From contig CM042035.1 in NCBI GenBank assembly GCA_023525975.1, forward strand, positions 29,665,001 to 29,729,000: 64,000 nt of DNA, written 5' to 3'. The notes beneath the pieces were generated by a model. The model was not told the origin of the DNA and did no database searches. It saw only the letters and a list, made by a program, of their open reading frames with translations. This DNA is from Smallanthus sonchifolius. Its lineage: Eukaryota; Streptophyta; Magnoliopsida; Asterales; Asteraceae. The stretch's first letter is position 1, and the number at the start of each line of letters is the position of its first letter. Of this stretch, positions 1 to 10,872 are shown one piece after another. The position numbers and the translations under genes were made by a program.

Positions 1-190
1 GTCCGGTCTTTTAAAATGTTGGATTAAAATCCAATCTTTTCATGGTGCCGGACACGTGGTCCAGTCTTGGTGCCGGATACATTGATCCAGTCTTTTTTAA
101 TGTTATTTTAATCCAATCTTCTTGGTGCCGGACACGTGGTCCGGTCTTTTAAGATGTTGGATTAAAATCCAATCTTTTCATTGTGCCGGA
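1..190 (-). repeat. Tandem repeats in the 3' non-coding zone of the Tat element
   Basis: Two related units alternate. One contains GCCGGACACGTGGTCCGGTC and the other GCCGGATACATTGATCCAGTC-like sequence, with AT-rich spacers such as TGGATTAAAATCCAATC. The same units continue at 6773-6830 beyond the nested element. Tandem repeats in the 3' UTR are known for Tat/Ogre elements and can seed satellites. No gene is seen here. Confidence 0.75.
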
Positions 191-1874
191 TGATGTATTG
201 CAAAATACATCCGTTTTACTATCTATTTTATTCCCACTTTGTGTTTGTTTTGCGTCGGTTTTCTTCTATAACCGCTTCTACTTAATATTTCTATATGTTT
301 TGGTTGTTAGGTCACAAAGGAAGCGAATATGATTGAAAACGAATAAGAACGAATTTCCGGTTCGTGCGAGAGGGCTGTGGAGAAAAAAAAGAAACTTTCT
401 GGATTTTTACCCATGTCGCGTAGCTCGACAGTTCTTGGAATTTCGTCGCGCTACGCGAGGAATGCAAAATGTCAGAATTGCCCTTTTTAAATGATTTTGT
501 TAGGTCTATGGTCCTCGCGATACGCGAGGAATAAGCAAGGTCCCGTCGCGCTACGCGACGAGTTGTTTTTCGCAGAAAGTGTTTTAAAAGCCAAAAATTA
601 GAAAACCCTAGAGGAAGAGAATCGAGGAGGACGATCTGGGAGCGGCTGGAGGCGACGAAAAGTGATGAAAAAGGGTGTTTTCAAGAGGAATCAAAGGTTG
701 GGAAGGCATAGGATCGAAGAACCAAAGCATTGGATCAAAGATATCGGGTGTTCATCGTTCGGTTTACCTTGATTCTTTGTTTCTCTTTGATTTCTTGTTC
801 TTCCTTTGTTATAAACAGATTATGAATTATATTTATATGATGTTTCTTGGCTAAACTTTTAGAACTACCTAGGTTTAGTTGAATACATATGTTTGACATT
901 AGGTTTTATTCGGTTTTGGATAATTTGCATGTGATGAACTCATGATGTAACAAATTTGGTTTTGATCATTGGATGTGTATGCGTATTTAGTATTATCAAT
1001 TGAATGATTTTTCAGTCCTCGTGTGCTTTGATGAATGTCTTTCATATAATAGGTGCATGCTAGATCAATTGCCGTGTGTTTTTGATTATTGGATGGTTTG
1101 TTAGACGTAGTATTCCATAGGAATGAAATTCGTGAATTGGTAAATCTAAATATTCAACCAATCTTAATAGCTGTGAGGTGAGAGATTGTCGGTTTATCTT
1201 GTGTGTCTGATCGCTAGTTTAGAATCTTTGTGAGAAGGTCTGTCTAGTTTGTCGTTCACATCTTGTTTTCCGAATCCAATAGGAAATTCTTAGTTATCCC
1301 TTGCACTTATGTGTATTGAGACTTTCGCGCTGTGAGGTAGATTGTCTAGCGGATACTTCTTGAGTAGACTGGTTGACCTGTGAGGGGAACCCATCCAGCC
1401 GGTGGTTTAACGGCTTTTAGGTCTCTTAGTTGACAATCCTTGAGAAGGGTCGAGGGTGCTCTAGGTTTCCTTTGAGTTTAGTATTTTAAGATCCCGGTAT
1501 CACATCAGTTCCATTACCGATAGAACCTTCGTCAGACACGTGTAGGATTCGGGCCTAGGTAGTGCTTTCACCCTATCTGTTTTCGTTCCGTAGTTATTCT
1601 CACGCTAGTTTGTTTGTCCTCGTCTTTTCCTTTATTTTCTATAGTTTATTTCTCTCTTAAATAAAAGAAACCCCCCTTTTTGTAATTAGTTATCCTGCAT
1701 CTGAGTAAGTATTTCGCTGTACATACAGTGTCCGTAGGTTCGATACTCGGTCTTATCTATCTATTCTGCAAACGATTGGTACACTTGCCGTATTGTGCGC
1801 GTTAGTTTAGGTTTGTCCGTTTTGTTATAAATATTTGAACTTGTAGGTTTTTGCATATAGCAAGTTGCACACCA
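191..1874 (+). repeat. 5' LTR of the Athila-like element
   Basis: 1684 bp, starting TGATGTATTG and ending TTGCACACCA. It is the partner of the LTR at 5086. Near 410-565 it carries several short CG-rich palindromes of the form CGTCGCGCTACGCGACG, which contrast with the AT-rich surroundings. Short plus-strand ORFs near its right end (1865-2122) are LTR/leader sequence and not genes. Confidence 0.92.
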
Positions 1875-1880
1875 AGTTTT

Positions 1881-1898
1881 TGGCGCCGTTGCCGGGGA
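1881..1898 (+). other. Primer-binding site, tRNA-Asp type
   Basis: TGGCGCCGTTGCCGGGGA lies 6 nt after the 5' LTR. It is complementary to the 3' end of plant tRNA-Asp(GUC) including CCA, as I know it from the Athila group. It primes minus-strand DNA synthesis. Confidence 0.85.
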
Positions 1899-2033
1899 CA
1901 CTTGGCAATAGCGAAATTGGCTTAGATTTTAGGATTTGTATATATTTTCTTTTATTTGGGTGTTTTAGATTAGGTTGTATTTCTTTATTTTTCTCTTTAT
2001 TTTTATTTTTATTTATTTTGAAAGAAGAGGAAG

Positions 2034-3455
2034 ATGTGGTGCGAGAATTATGGTGGACCCCATTGGACGCAGCAATGTCAGCATTTTTATTCATATGGGT
2101 ATTCTGCGCACCGGTACGATGAGAGATATCCGGAGGATGAATTGTTGGCGAGATCGTACCATTTGGTGGAGCTGATGGAAAAGGAAGCGAGAGCCGAAGA
2201 CATCAAATGGAGAGCTGAGATGGATCTTCTGACAAGTCAGATTGAAGCACTTAAACTTGAAATGGCTACATCTATGAAGCAGATAGAGGATCCTGTGATT
2301 GATGATTCATTAAAGCCGGAGACGAGAACGGACAGCGGAGTTTTTGCTATTTCTGATAGTTCTTCCCAAGTCCCACCTCCGGCTCGGCATGTATTTGATT
2401 TTGAGGATCCGGATGTAGAAGAACACATCCAAGCTTATTTGAGGCACGATCTACAGGCGGACATACCAGCTGATGTGGAGAGAGACGTGATTTTTGCTGT
2501 AGAGGATACACTCGTTCCGAGTGGAGATGAGGTTGCAGTTGCTCACTTCCGAGCGCAGGAGGAGAGTCTTCACATCCCATCAGCAGAAGAAGTCAGGCAG
2601 ATAGATTGGAGTGCCCGGTTTGCTGAGATGGAGGCCAGGTGGGTAGAGGAAGGTGAAGTATTCGACACACCAGGACCAGAGACGTTAATGGACGAGTCAG
2701 TCCCACCTCTGGTTCAGCAGGATGTCCCAATTCAGCCGATTTCCGCATTGTGGGCCGATTCTGATGATGAGTTGGACTTTTCATCTGATCCCGTGACCAC
2801 AGAGCATCCTGATGATCAGATTGATGAGGAAAGTGAGAGAGCCAAGATAGAGGATGACATGACGAAGGAGGAGGAGCATGTACTATCCTGGGAGTTTGAG
2901 TTTGGTGACGAGTTGGTTGGTTTTACAACTCAAGAGGCTGATGAGGTGTTTGACCCTGTTGGTGACATTACTACTCTCGAGACATTACTTTATGGAGAGC
3001 CAGCAGCGGTTATCGAGCAGTCACCAAACCGAGAGGATGAAGAAGAAGTGATGGAGATGGAGCGACCACTTCTTGTTGAGGATGAGCAAACCCCAAGTGT
3101 GGGGATTGCTGATGATGATAGCCAGCTCGTGGATGACGACGATGATTATGGATCGCCACCCAGATCCAACGTGCCACGGGATAGGGTGAGAGAGCGCCTG
3201 GACCGGCGCATTTCAAGGACACAAACCTGGTCGATTAGAGGCCCTGCAGTTGTTCCAGACTGCAGAGACAACCATGCTCCTCATTACATGCATGGCATAC
3301 AGTTCGGTCCAGGAAAATTCAAGTCTTGGTGGCCCGACTCGAGTCTGTTTCGAGTCTTCTGGGGCCAGGTTGTTGGATTCTTCCCGTCCATCGACAAGAG
3401 AATGAGATTGAGTAAAAATGATGGGAAGAGGATTAAGGAGAGGCCTCCTGATTGA
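2034..3455 (+). CDS. 473-aa acidic ORF of a non-autonomous Athila-like element, gag-derived start
   Basis: The only long ORF of the element, starting 159 bp after the LTR. Residues 3-15 (CENYGGPHWTQQC) look like the zinc knuckle found late in Athila-type Gag proteins, with the second cysteine replaced by tyrosine. Residues about 45-85 are a heptad-like charged helix (coiled-coil candidate). The middle is very rich in Asp/Glu with short Pro/Ser stretches and repeated DxxVPPLVQQ-like phrases, so it is probably disordered. The last 60 residues are basic and aromatic (a GKFKSWWPDSSLF patch). No protease or polymerase motif is present. I infer a rearranged Gag remnant that may help RNA packaging. 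I do not recognise the C-terminal domain. The frame is uninterrupted, which fits a young element, but expression is unknown. Confidence 0.7.
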   Translation: MWCENYGGPHWTQQCQHFYSYGYSAHRYDERYPEDELLARSYHLVELMEKEARAEDIKWRAEMDLLTSQIEALKLEMATSMKQIEDPVIDDSLKPETRTDSGVFAISDSSSQVPPPARHVFDFEDPDVEEHIQAYLRHDLQADIPADVERDVIFAVEDTLVPSGDEVAVAHFRAQEESLHIPSAEEVRQIDWSARFAEMEARWVEEGEVFDTPGPETLMDESVPPLVQQDVPIQPISALWADSDDELDFSSDPVTTEHPDDQIDEESERAKIEDDMTKEEEHVLSWEFEFGDELVGFTTQEADEVFDPVGDITTLETLLYGEPAAVIEQSPNREDEEEVMEMERPLLVEDEQTPSVGIADDDSQLVDDDDDYGSPPRSNVPRDRVRERLDRRISRTQTWSIRGPAVVPDCRDNHAPHYMHGIQFGPGKFKSWWPDSSLFRVFWGQVVGFFPSIDKRMRLSKNDGKRIKERPPD

Positions 3456-5070
3456 GCTTACTTGCGAGGCACGAGTCTGGCTGAATACTCTTCTGTATAC
3501 TTAGCGCTACTGGGAGGCAACCCAGATTTTCGCTTTAGTTATTTATTTGCTTTATTTTAGCTGTCATTGTGTTTGTTGCTTCTCCTGTTCTGTGATTCGT
3601 CCTCATTATTATGGCTGCTTGTATTTTGTACATTATCTGTTTAGTTTAGTTTTATTTTTATTCTATTATTTGTGTCAGTGTTATGCTGCTCGGGTTTTGC
3701 TTGTTTTTGTTTTGCAGGTTTTGTGTTTTGATGTTTGCATGCAGAGATTATAATTGATTTTTGGAAGAGCTTTTAGCAGCAGAATGCGGGTCCCCAGGCA
3801 TGTTTGTTTTTGTAAATGGTGGTTGGAAGGTTTGGGAAATAAGGGGTGAGAAATTTGACTAAGTGTTGGAAAATTTTGAAACTTTCTGTCAAATTCCACC
3901 CCTCACGCTACGCGACGCTTTGCTCGTCCCCCGTCGCGCTACGCGAAAAAAAAAGTAAAAAAAAAAAGAAAAAAAAATTAGCAGCTAGAACACAACGAGA
4001 GCCAAGTGTGGGGATGCTGAATCCTCAACAAGGCTTTGGGAGCTGCTGCATGCTTGGAGCATATTGACCCGCCAAAATACCAGCTAAGTTTTTTCCATTT
4101 TCTTTTACTTTTCCCTGTTTTTGTTTTTGAGTCGTGTTTCCATTCCTACATTGAGGACAATGCAAAGTTTAAGTGTGGGGATGGGACACTGTCGTTTAGT
4201 TTTGTTAAAAAAAAATAATAATAAAAAAATTAAAAATTTTAAAATGTCTTTTGAATAAAGAAGTTTGCAAAATAAAACGGAAAATGATAGAAAAGAGGGG
4301 TTTTTATTCGGGTTCAAATAATGATAATATAGATTAATATAGTCGAGCTTGTGTCTAGTTTGGGATATGTGAATAGGCTCGGTTCGGTTTTAGGTTCCTT
4401 TGATCTAAATATACCTTAATTGTCGGTCTACTAGAGGGTTCTCATCTAGGAAAATGGGAAATTGCAACCGCCAATAATAGTACCAATAATAGTATAAGGA
4501 ATGCCGTTATAAGCTAAAATTGTTAGAATTTCTAATCATAAAAAAATAGAATAAATGAGCTAGAAACTAAGAAAAGTAGCGCAGGCCTACGTAATCTTCG
4601 TTGGGGATGGTAACTCTGACTTAGAATGCCTCTGGGATGTGTCGAAACAAAATTACAAAATTACCGACGCTGACGTTGTCACTCTCGGGGATGATGACTC
4701 TGATTGAGACAGCCTCTGGGTTAGGTGAAGCAAGGTCTTTGCTCAAAAAAAATTTTGATTTCAAATTCTCTTGATTTTGGTATAAAACGGTTAGGAAGTG
4801 GTCCAGTGATTGCTCCTTTTGTTCTATAAGCTTGAGTTGGGTTTAGGTGGGCTGTGGCTTCTAATGAGAGACCCTAGGTAGATTGACCGCACTTTAACTA
4901 AAATTGCATGATAAGAGCCTGGAACCAGACTTGGGTTTAAAAGAGATAAGTATATTTGCAATCGCGGCTAACACAAGTTTTGACTCTAATAAGTAAAATA
5001 GCTTTTGGCCCGAAAATAATATCCGTCTCTGATTCCGTTTGCATAATTCTTTTTCACGGACGAAAAAGAG
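3456..5070 (+). other. Non-coding 3' internal region of the Athila-like element
   Basis: About 1.6 kb without a credible ORF. It holds poly-A/T runs, two copies of the LTR-type CGCG palindrome (3903-3947), two extra copies of the polypurine-like AAGTGTGGGGA motif (4004-4014 and 4171-4181), and two related GGGGATG-containing stretches near 4600 and 4690. Confidence 0.6.
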
Positions 5071-5085
5071 TTAAGTGTGGGGATG
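5071..5085 (+). other. Polypurine tract before the 3' LTR
   Basis: TTAAGTGTGGGGATG directly abuts the 3' LTR. Purine-rich sequence at this place primes plus-strand DNA synthesis. The core AAGTGTGGGGA also occurs at 3095, 4004 and 4171. Confidence 0.7.
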
Positions 5086-6767
5086 TGATGTATTGCAAAA
5101 TACATCCGTTTTACTGTCTATTTTATTCCCACTTTGTGTTTGTTTTGCGTCGGTTTTCTTCTATAACCGCTTCTACTTAATATTTCTATATGTTTTGGTT
5201 GTTAGGTCACAAAGGAAGCGAATATGATTGAAAACGAAGAAGAACGAGTTTCCGGTTCGTGCGAGAGGGCTGTGGAGAAAAAAAGAAACTTTCTGGATTT
5301 TTACCCCTGTCGCGTAGCTCGACAGTTCTTGGAATTTCGTCGCGCTACGCGAGAAATGCAAAATGTCAGAATTGCCCTTTTTAAATGATTTTGTTAGGTC
5401 TATGGTCCTTGCTATACGCGAGGAATAAGCAAGGTCCCGTCGCGCTACGCGACGAGTTGTTTTTCTCAGAAAGTGTTTTAAAAGCTAAAAATTAGAAAAC
5501 CCTAGAGGTAGAGAATCGAGGAGGACGATCTGGGAGCGGCTGGAGGCGACGAAAAGTGACGAAAAAGGGTGTTTTCAAGAGGAATCAAAGGCTGGGAAGG
5601 CATAGGATCGAAGAACCAAAGCATTGGATCAAAGATATCGGGTGTTCATCGTTCGGTTTACCTTGATTCTTTGTTTCTCTTTGATTTCTTGTTCTTCCTT
5701 TGTTATAAACAGATTATGAATTGTATTTATATGATGTTTCTTGGCTAAACTTTTAGAACTACCTAGGTTTAGATGAATACATATGTTTGACATTAGGTTT
5801 TATTCGGTTTTGGATAATTTGCATGTGATGAACTCATGATGTAACAAACTTGGTTTTGATCATTGGATGTGTATGCGTATTTAGTATTATCAATTGAATG
5901 ATTTTTCAGTCCTCGTGTGCTTTGATGAATGTCTTTCATATAATAGGTGCATGCTAGATCAATTGCCGTGTGTTTTTGATTATTGGATGGTTTGTTAGAC
6001 GTAGTATTACATAGGAATGAAATTCGTGAATTGGTAAATCTAAATATTCAACCAATCTTAATAGCTGTGAGGTGAGAGATTGTCGGTTTATCTTGTGTGT
6101 CTGATCGCTAGTTTAGAATCTTTGTGAGAAGGTCTGTCTAGTTCGTCGTTCACATCTTGTTTTCCGAATCCAATAGGAAATTCTTAGATATCCCTTGCAC
6201 TTAGGTGTATTGAGACTTTCGCGCTGTGAGGTAGATTGTCTAGCGGATACTTCTTGAGTAGACTGGTTGACCTGTGAGGGGAACCCATCCAGCCGGTGGT
6301 TTAACGGCTTTTAGGTCTCTTAGTTGACAATCCTTGAGAAGGGTCGAGGGTGCTCTAGGTTTCCTTTGAGTTTAGTATTTTAAGATCCCGGTATCACATC
6401 AGTTCCATTACCGATAGAACCTTCGTCAGACACGTGTAGGATTCGGGCCTAGGTAGTGCTTTCACCCTATCTGTTTTCGTTCCGTAGTTATTCTCACGCT
6501 AGTTTGTTTGTCCTCGTCTTTTCCTTTATTTTCTATAGTTTATTTCTCTCTTAAATAAAAGAAACCCCCTTTTTGTAATTAGTTATCCTACATCTGAGTC
6601 AGTATTTCGCTGTACATACAGTGTCCGTAGGTTCGATACTCGGTCTTATCTATCTATTCTGCAAACGATCGGTACACTTGCCGTATTGTGCGCGTTAGTT
6701 TAGGTTTGTCCGTTTTATTATAAATATTAGAACTTGTAGGTTTTTGCGTATAGCAAGTTGCACACCA
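5086..6767 (+). repeat. 3' LTR of the Athila-like element
   Basis: 1682 bp, nearly identical to 191-1874, with the same TGATGTATTG start and CACACCA end. It is followed at once by the target duplication CCGGA and then by the interrupted tandem repeat of the host Tat element. Confidence 0.92.
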
Positions 6768-6772
6768 CCGGA

Positions 6773-6919
6773 CACGTGGTCCGGTCTTGGTGCCAGATAC
6801 ATTGATCCGGTCTTTTTAAAGATGTTAGTTTGATTATAAAGACGGAGATTCTATTTATGTCTTTGAAAACATGCTCTGCTTTTTTGTTTCTTGAAAAACC
6901 ATGAACATGGCCATAGAGA
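6773..6919 (-). repeat. Tat element 3' non-coding zone, right of the nested insertion
   Basis: This resumes the CACGTGGTCCGGTC repeat cut by the nested element, then runs into about 90 bp of unique sequence up to the integrase stop codon at 6920-6922. Confidence 0.7.
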
Positions 6920-7942
6920 TTACATATAACATTTCCTAAGTTGGGCTGCATTCCAAGTCCTGGGCACGTTAGTTCCATCCAATCTAGTCAACGAGTATGC
7001 CCCCTTTCCCAAGGATTCTTTAATCTGGTAAGGCCCCTCCCAGTTAGGCCCCAACTTTCCTCCGGGTTCAGCCCTGCTAGCTTCATTGTTTCTAAAAACG
7101 TATTCACCCGAGCGGAACTGGCGAAGTGCAACATTCTTGTTGTAGTATTTGGCCAGAACTTGCTTGTACTTAGCTTCTTGGATGAATGCTTGTTCCCTTC
7201 TTTCTTCCAAAAGATCCAAGTTCAGTCTTAATTCTCGATCATTATCCCAGCCATTTGTAGCAATACGCATCGTTGGCGTGCCCATTTCGACTGGGATTAC
7301 TGCTTCGTGGCCATAAGTTAAACTGAAAGGAGTTTCACCGTTGCTTGTTTTCGGGGTGGTGCGTTGAGCCCATAATACACTAGGTATCTCTTCAACCCAA
7401 GAACTTCCTTTGGTTGCGAGCCTAGTTTTTATACCCTTTAGCATGCTCTGGTTGATTCGTTCTACTTGACCGTTTCCCTGCGGGTGAGCAACGGACGTAA
7501 AAACTTGTCGGATTCCCATTTCCTTACACCATCCGGCTAATGATTCGAACTGTGTTCCATTATCACTCACCAGGTATAGAGGGAGGCCAAAACGGCATAT
7601 TATGTGATCCCACACAAATTTTTTGATCTGGGTGGTAGTAATTGTTACGACTGCCTTAGCTTCCACCCATTTGGTGAAGTAATCCACCGCGACGATTAAG
7701 AATTTGACGCGTCCGGGTGCTTCCGGGAATTGTCCGACAATGTCTATTCCCCACTTTTGGAAAGGCCATGCTCCAGTCACTGGTATGAGATCATTCTTAG
7801 GCTTCAATGTTTTAGGCGCGTGCTTTTGACAGCTAAACACTTCTGCAAGGTTTGTACTGTTGTGACATGCATTCCCGGCCAGTAATATCCTATGTTCATT
7901 AGCTTGGCCACCATCATTCTTGGGCCGGCATGCATTCCACAT
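6920..7942 (-). pseudogene. Tat-element integrase and C-terminal region
   Basis: An open frame of 340 residues on the minus strand carries the integrase core: an Asp in GIDIVGQF near residue 67, an Asp in SDNGTQF near residue 127 and a Glu in GQVERIN near residue 161, so the D-D-E triad is kept. The C-terminal part resembles the usual gypsy integrase tail ending in WNAAQLRKCYM. The first 30 or so residues of this frame are out-of-frame translation of the zinc-binding region. The true upstream sequence is in the frame ending at 7804, so a frameshift lies near 7820-7840, inside the HHCC zinc finger. The enzyme would insert retrotransposon cDNA, but it cannot be made from this copy as one polyprotein. 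Confidence 0.85.
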
Positions 7943-9141
7943 GAACCTGCATGCACCTCTTTAACTAATAGTTCAGCTTCCTTTTGACCAACACACCTTA
8001 ACAAAGGCCCTAGGAAAGTTCTTCTATAGAGCTGGTCGTCTACCAGCTGATACTGTAAGGCTTTTGTTCGTAGCTTTAACGCTTCTGCTCTATTTTCTGG
8101 CAAAGTTCCCTCCCTCAAATATGCCACCAAGGGCATCATCCATGTCCAACCAACGTCCTCAAGGTGACTAATTTCTTCTGTGCAAACGGAAGGCTTATCC
8201 AATGTTTGTACTCGTATTTCTTTCGCCAGGTGAGCGAACTGGACCGACGCCAATTTACTTAAAGCATCTGCTTTCCGGTTTTGACTTCGAGGAATATGCT
8301 TTATGCTACACTCTTGGAATTGCAACATCATCTCTTTAGTCTTTTTTAAGTATTCGATCATCATCTTCCCCTTGGCTTCGTAAATCTTGTTCACTTGGTT
8401 AGCCACTAAAAGTGAGTCCACGTGTGCCCGGATGTGCTGGGCTTTCATGATCGCTGCTAATCGTAATCCGGCTAACAAAGCTTCATATTCAGCTTCGTTG
8501 TTCGTGCTTTTGAAGTCTAGCTTTATCGCATATGTGATTTCTACCCCCTCTGGGCTAAGTAAAATAAGCCCGGCCCCGGACCCTTCCATGCTTGAAGCCC
8601 CATCAGTGTATAACGACCACCATTGAGGTGCTTTGATCTGTATTTCAGCTATAACTGGGTCATTGGTGATCTCCATTTCTCGCCCCTCCGGTATTTCCAC
8701 AAGGAAATCGGCAATGACCTGCCCTTTTAATGCGGTTCGAGGCTTGTATTCCAGACTAAGAGCTCCTAATTCAACCGCCCACTTGGCTAATCTTCCGGAT
8801 AGCTCAGGTTTTCTTAACACTTGCTGGATGGGAAAATTGGTTAGTATTTCCACTAGATGGGCTTGGAAGTATCGACGCAATCTTCGAGAAGCATGTACTA
8901 AAGCCAAGGTTAATTTCTCTAGTAGGGAGTACCTTGTCTCCGGGTCTGTCAACACCCGGCTGACATAATAGATAGGAGTTTGCACACCTTTCCTTTCAAC
9001 CATAAGGACAGCGCTAATAGCCGCATCCGCAGCCGCGATATATGCCGTTAACTTCTCTTCTTCTTCTGGTGCCGTAAAGGTGGGGAGTTTCGTAAGGTAC
9101 AGTTTCAGTTGGTGGAAGGCCTCCTCTGCTTGGTCCGTCCA
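7804..9141 (-). pseudogene. Tat-element RNase H, second RNase H and integrase zinc finger
   Basis: This continues in frame from the RT segment, after a stop at 9142-9144. The first part is the RT-linked RNase H and connection. From the ATG at 9003, residues 128-250 form a second RNase H with LYTDGASS (Asp about 134), NNEAEYEAL, VDSLLVANQ and RKADALSK, the four acidic positions of the fold. This extra RNase H is characteristic of Tat/Ogre elements. The end holds the integrase HHCC motif (EVHAGSCGMH and the first Cys of the CxxC pair), where the frame breaks. It would degrade the RNA strand during reverse transcription. It is inactive as a fusion here because of the stop and frameshift. Confidence 0.85.
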
Positions 9142-10872
9142 TTAGAACTGTGCTTTGTTGAGACAATTTTTCAGAGTTTGGATGAAAGGGAGAGATCTTT
9201 CTGCATGCTTAGCCAGAAATCGATTTATTGCCACCAAACGTCCATTCAATGCTTGCACCTCCTTAATGGATGACGGGGAAAGCATCCGGGTGATAGCTGA
9301 AACCTTTTCCGGATTTGCCCGGAAACCTTCCTTGGTGACCATCACACCGAGGAATTTCCCTTCTTCTACTCCAAATGAACATTTCCCCGGGTTTAACATA
9401 ATTCGGGATTCTTTCAACCTTAAATATGTCTCAGCAATGTCCGCTAGGAGATTTGTTTCATCATGGCTTTTGATGACCAAGTCGTCAACATAGATTTCCA
9501 ATTTTTTACCAATTTAAGGCTCGAAAACTTTGTCCATGAGCCTTTGGTAAGTGGCCCCTGCATTCTTTAATCCAAACGGCATTTTTGTGTAACAAAAAAC
9601 GCCGATATCGGTGATAAAAGCTGTTTTCTCTTCGTCATCTTCGGCCATGGGGATCTGATGATAGCCTTTGTAAGCGTCCAAAAAACATTTGAAACGGAAA
9701 GAGGCTAACGACTCGATCTTCTGATCAATTTCTGGTAAAGGGTAGGCGTCCTTAGGACATGCACTATTTAGATTCTTGTAGTCGATACACATACGCCAGG
9801 TACCATTTCCTTTCTTTACCATTACTGGATTGGCGATCCATGAAGGATAACGAACTTCTCGGAGAATCCCCGCGTTAACCAGATCCCGGACTTGATCCAC
9901 AGCTGCCCTGCTCCTATCCGGGCCCATCCTCCGTCGTTTTTGAGTTATCGGGTTAGCAGACTTGTATACATGTAGGCGATGTTCGGCTAATTCCCGTGGA
10001 ACCCCCTTCATATCTGCCGGTTTCCATGCGAAAACATCGATATTGTTTCGTAGCAATTGTTTCAAACGGTCTCGCCCTACGGTGGATAAGGTGTGTCCGG
10101 TGGTAATTATCTGTTCCGGGTATGCGGGATTCATAATCCATCTCTCCGGTTCATATGTACTTTTCATGTGAGTGTCAAAATGATCTTTACCAGAAGTCCG
10201 ACTAGTTTGCGCTTGTAATACTTCCATGATATGATCGACATATACCACCGCTACTCCCTTGGGAGTTGGGAATGCGATAGCGGAGTGGACAGTGGATACT
10301 GCTGCATGAAAAGATGCCAAACCTGGTCGTCCGAGTATCAAGTTATTTTTCAAAACAGCCGGGATTACTATGAAAGTTACGAGGACCGTGCGGATTTTAG
10401 CGCCTTCTTCCAGGGTCATTGGTAATGTGAGTTGTCCTAGAGGAACCACGGATTCCCCAGAAAACCCTATGTGATCAACATCTGTAGGTTCCAAGGTATT
10501 TTGATCCTCCATATCCAGACGTCGGAAAAGCTGCTCATACATGACGTCCATTGAAGCTCCACTGTCGACTAAAATCCGACTGATGCGGTAATCACCTACT
10601 AATGCGGTGATTACTACTGGATTGGTGGATGAAGCACCCACTTGAACGGGCGGGAAAGTAAGCGGTTGTTCCATCCAAGCTTCTAGTCGTGCGCCCCCGC
10701 GTTTATAACCACGTGAGCTTGATGACTCCTCATTCATTATCATGCATAAGTCACGCACCGGTTTTTTGCCTGCATTCTTTCTTCCCGGTGGTCCTGCGTG
10801 AATTTCTTTCAACAGATGAGAAAGTTTACCGGTTTGTATGGCTATGTCAATTTGTTTTGTAAATGCCAACAA
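9142..10872 (-). pseudogene. Tat-element protease and reverse transcriptase
   Basis: The frame opens at 10872. Residues 103-107 are DSGAS, the active site of a retropepsin-like aspartic protease. The RT follows, with the fingers region (DLVNAGILREVRYPSWIANP, WRMCIDYKNLN), FLDAYKGYHQIPM, MPFGLKNAGATYQRLMD and the catalytic YVDD at 9490-9479. An in-frame stop at 9514-9516 falls just before YVDD and another at 9142-9144 ends the segment. Both stay in the same frame, so they look like point mutations. The frame overlaps the end of gag by about 30 nt in a different frame. An A-rich run there suggests a one-base loss in what was probably a single gag-pol ORF. Confidence 0.87.

Larger units (their letters stand above)
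191..6767 (+). mobile_element. Non-autonomous Athila-like Ty3/gypsy LTR retrotransposon, complete
   Basis: Two long LTRs (191-1874 and 5086-6767) flank a 3.2-kb internal region with a tRNA-Asp-type primer site, one 473-codon ORF and a purine-rich tract next to the 3' LTR. The 5-bp target duplication CCGGA is perfect (186-190 and 6768-6772). LTR ends are TG...CA. There is no protease, RT, RNase H or integrase, so the element must be mobilised in trans. Comparing the LTRs by eye gives roughly two dozen differences plus single-base indels, near 1.5 percent, which points to a recent insertion. The Asp-type primer site and the AAGTGTGGGGA tract match the Athila group. The lineage call rests on those signals only. 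Confidence 0.9.

Noticed and set aside
3547..4317. Short hydrophobic ORFs in the 3' part of the Athila-like element
   Set aside because: T-rich sequence gives Phe/Leu-rich frames. No domain, and the position is the non-coding 3' internal region.
8387..10425. Plus-strand ORFs within the Tat pol region
   Set aside because: Antisense shadows of gag-pol on the minus strand.
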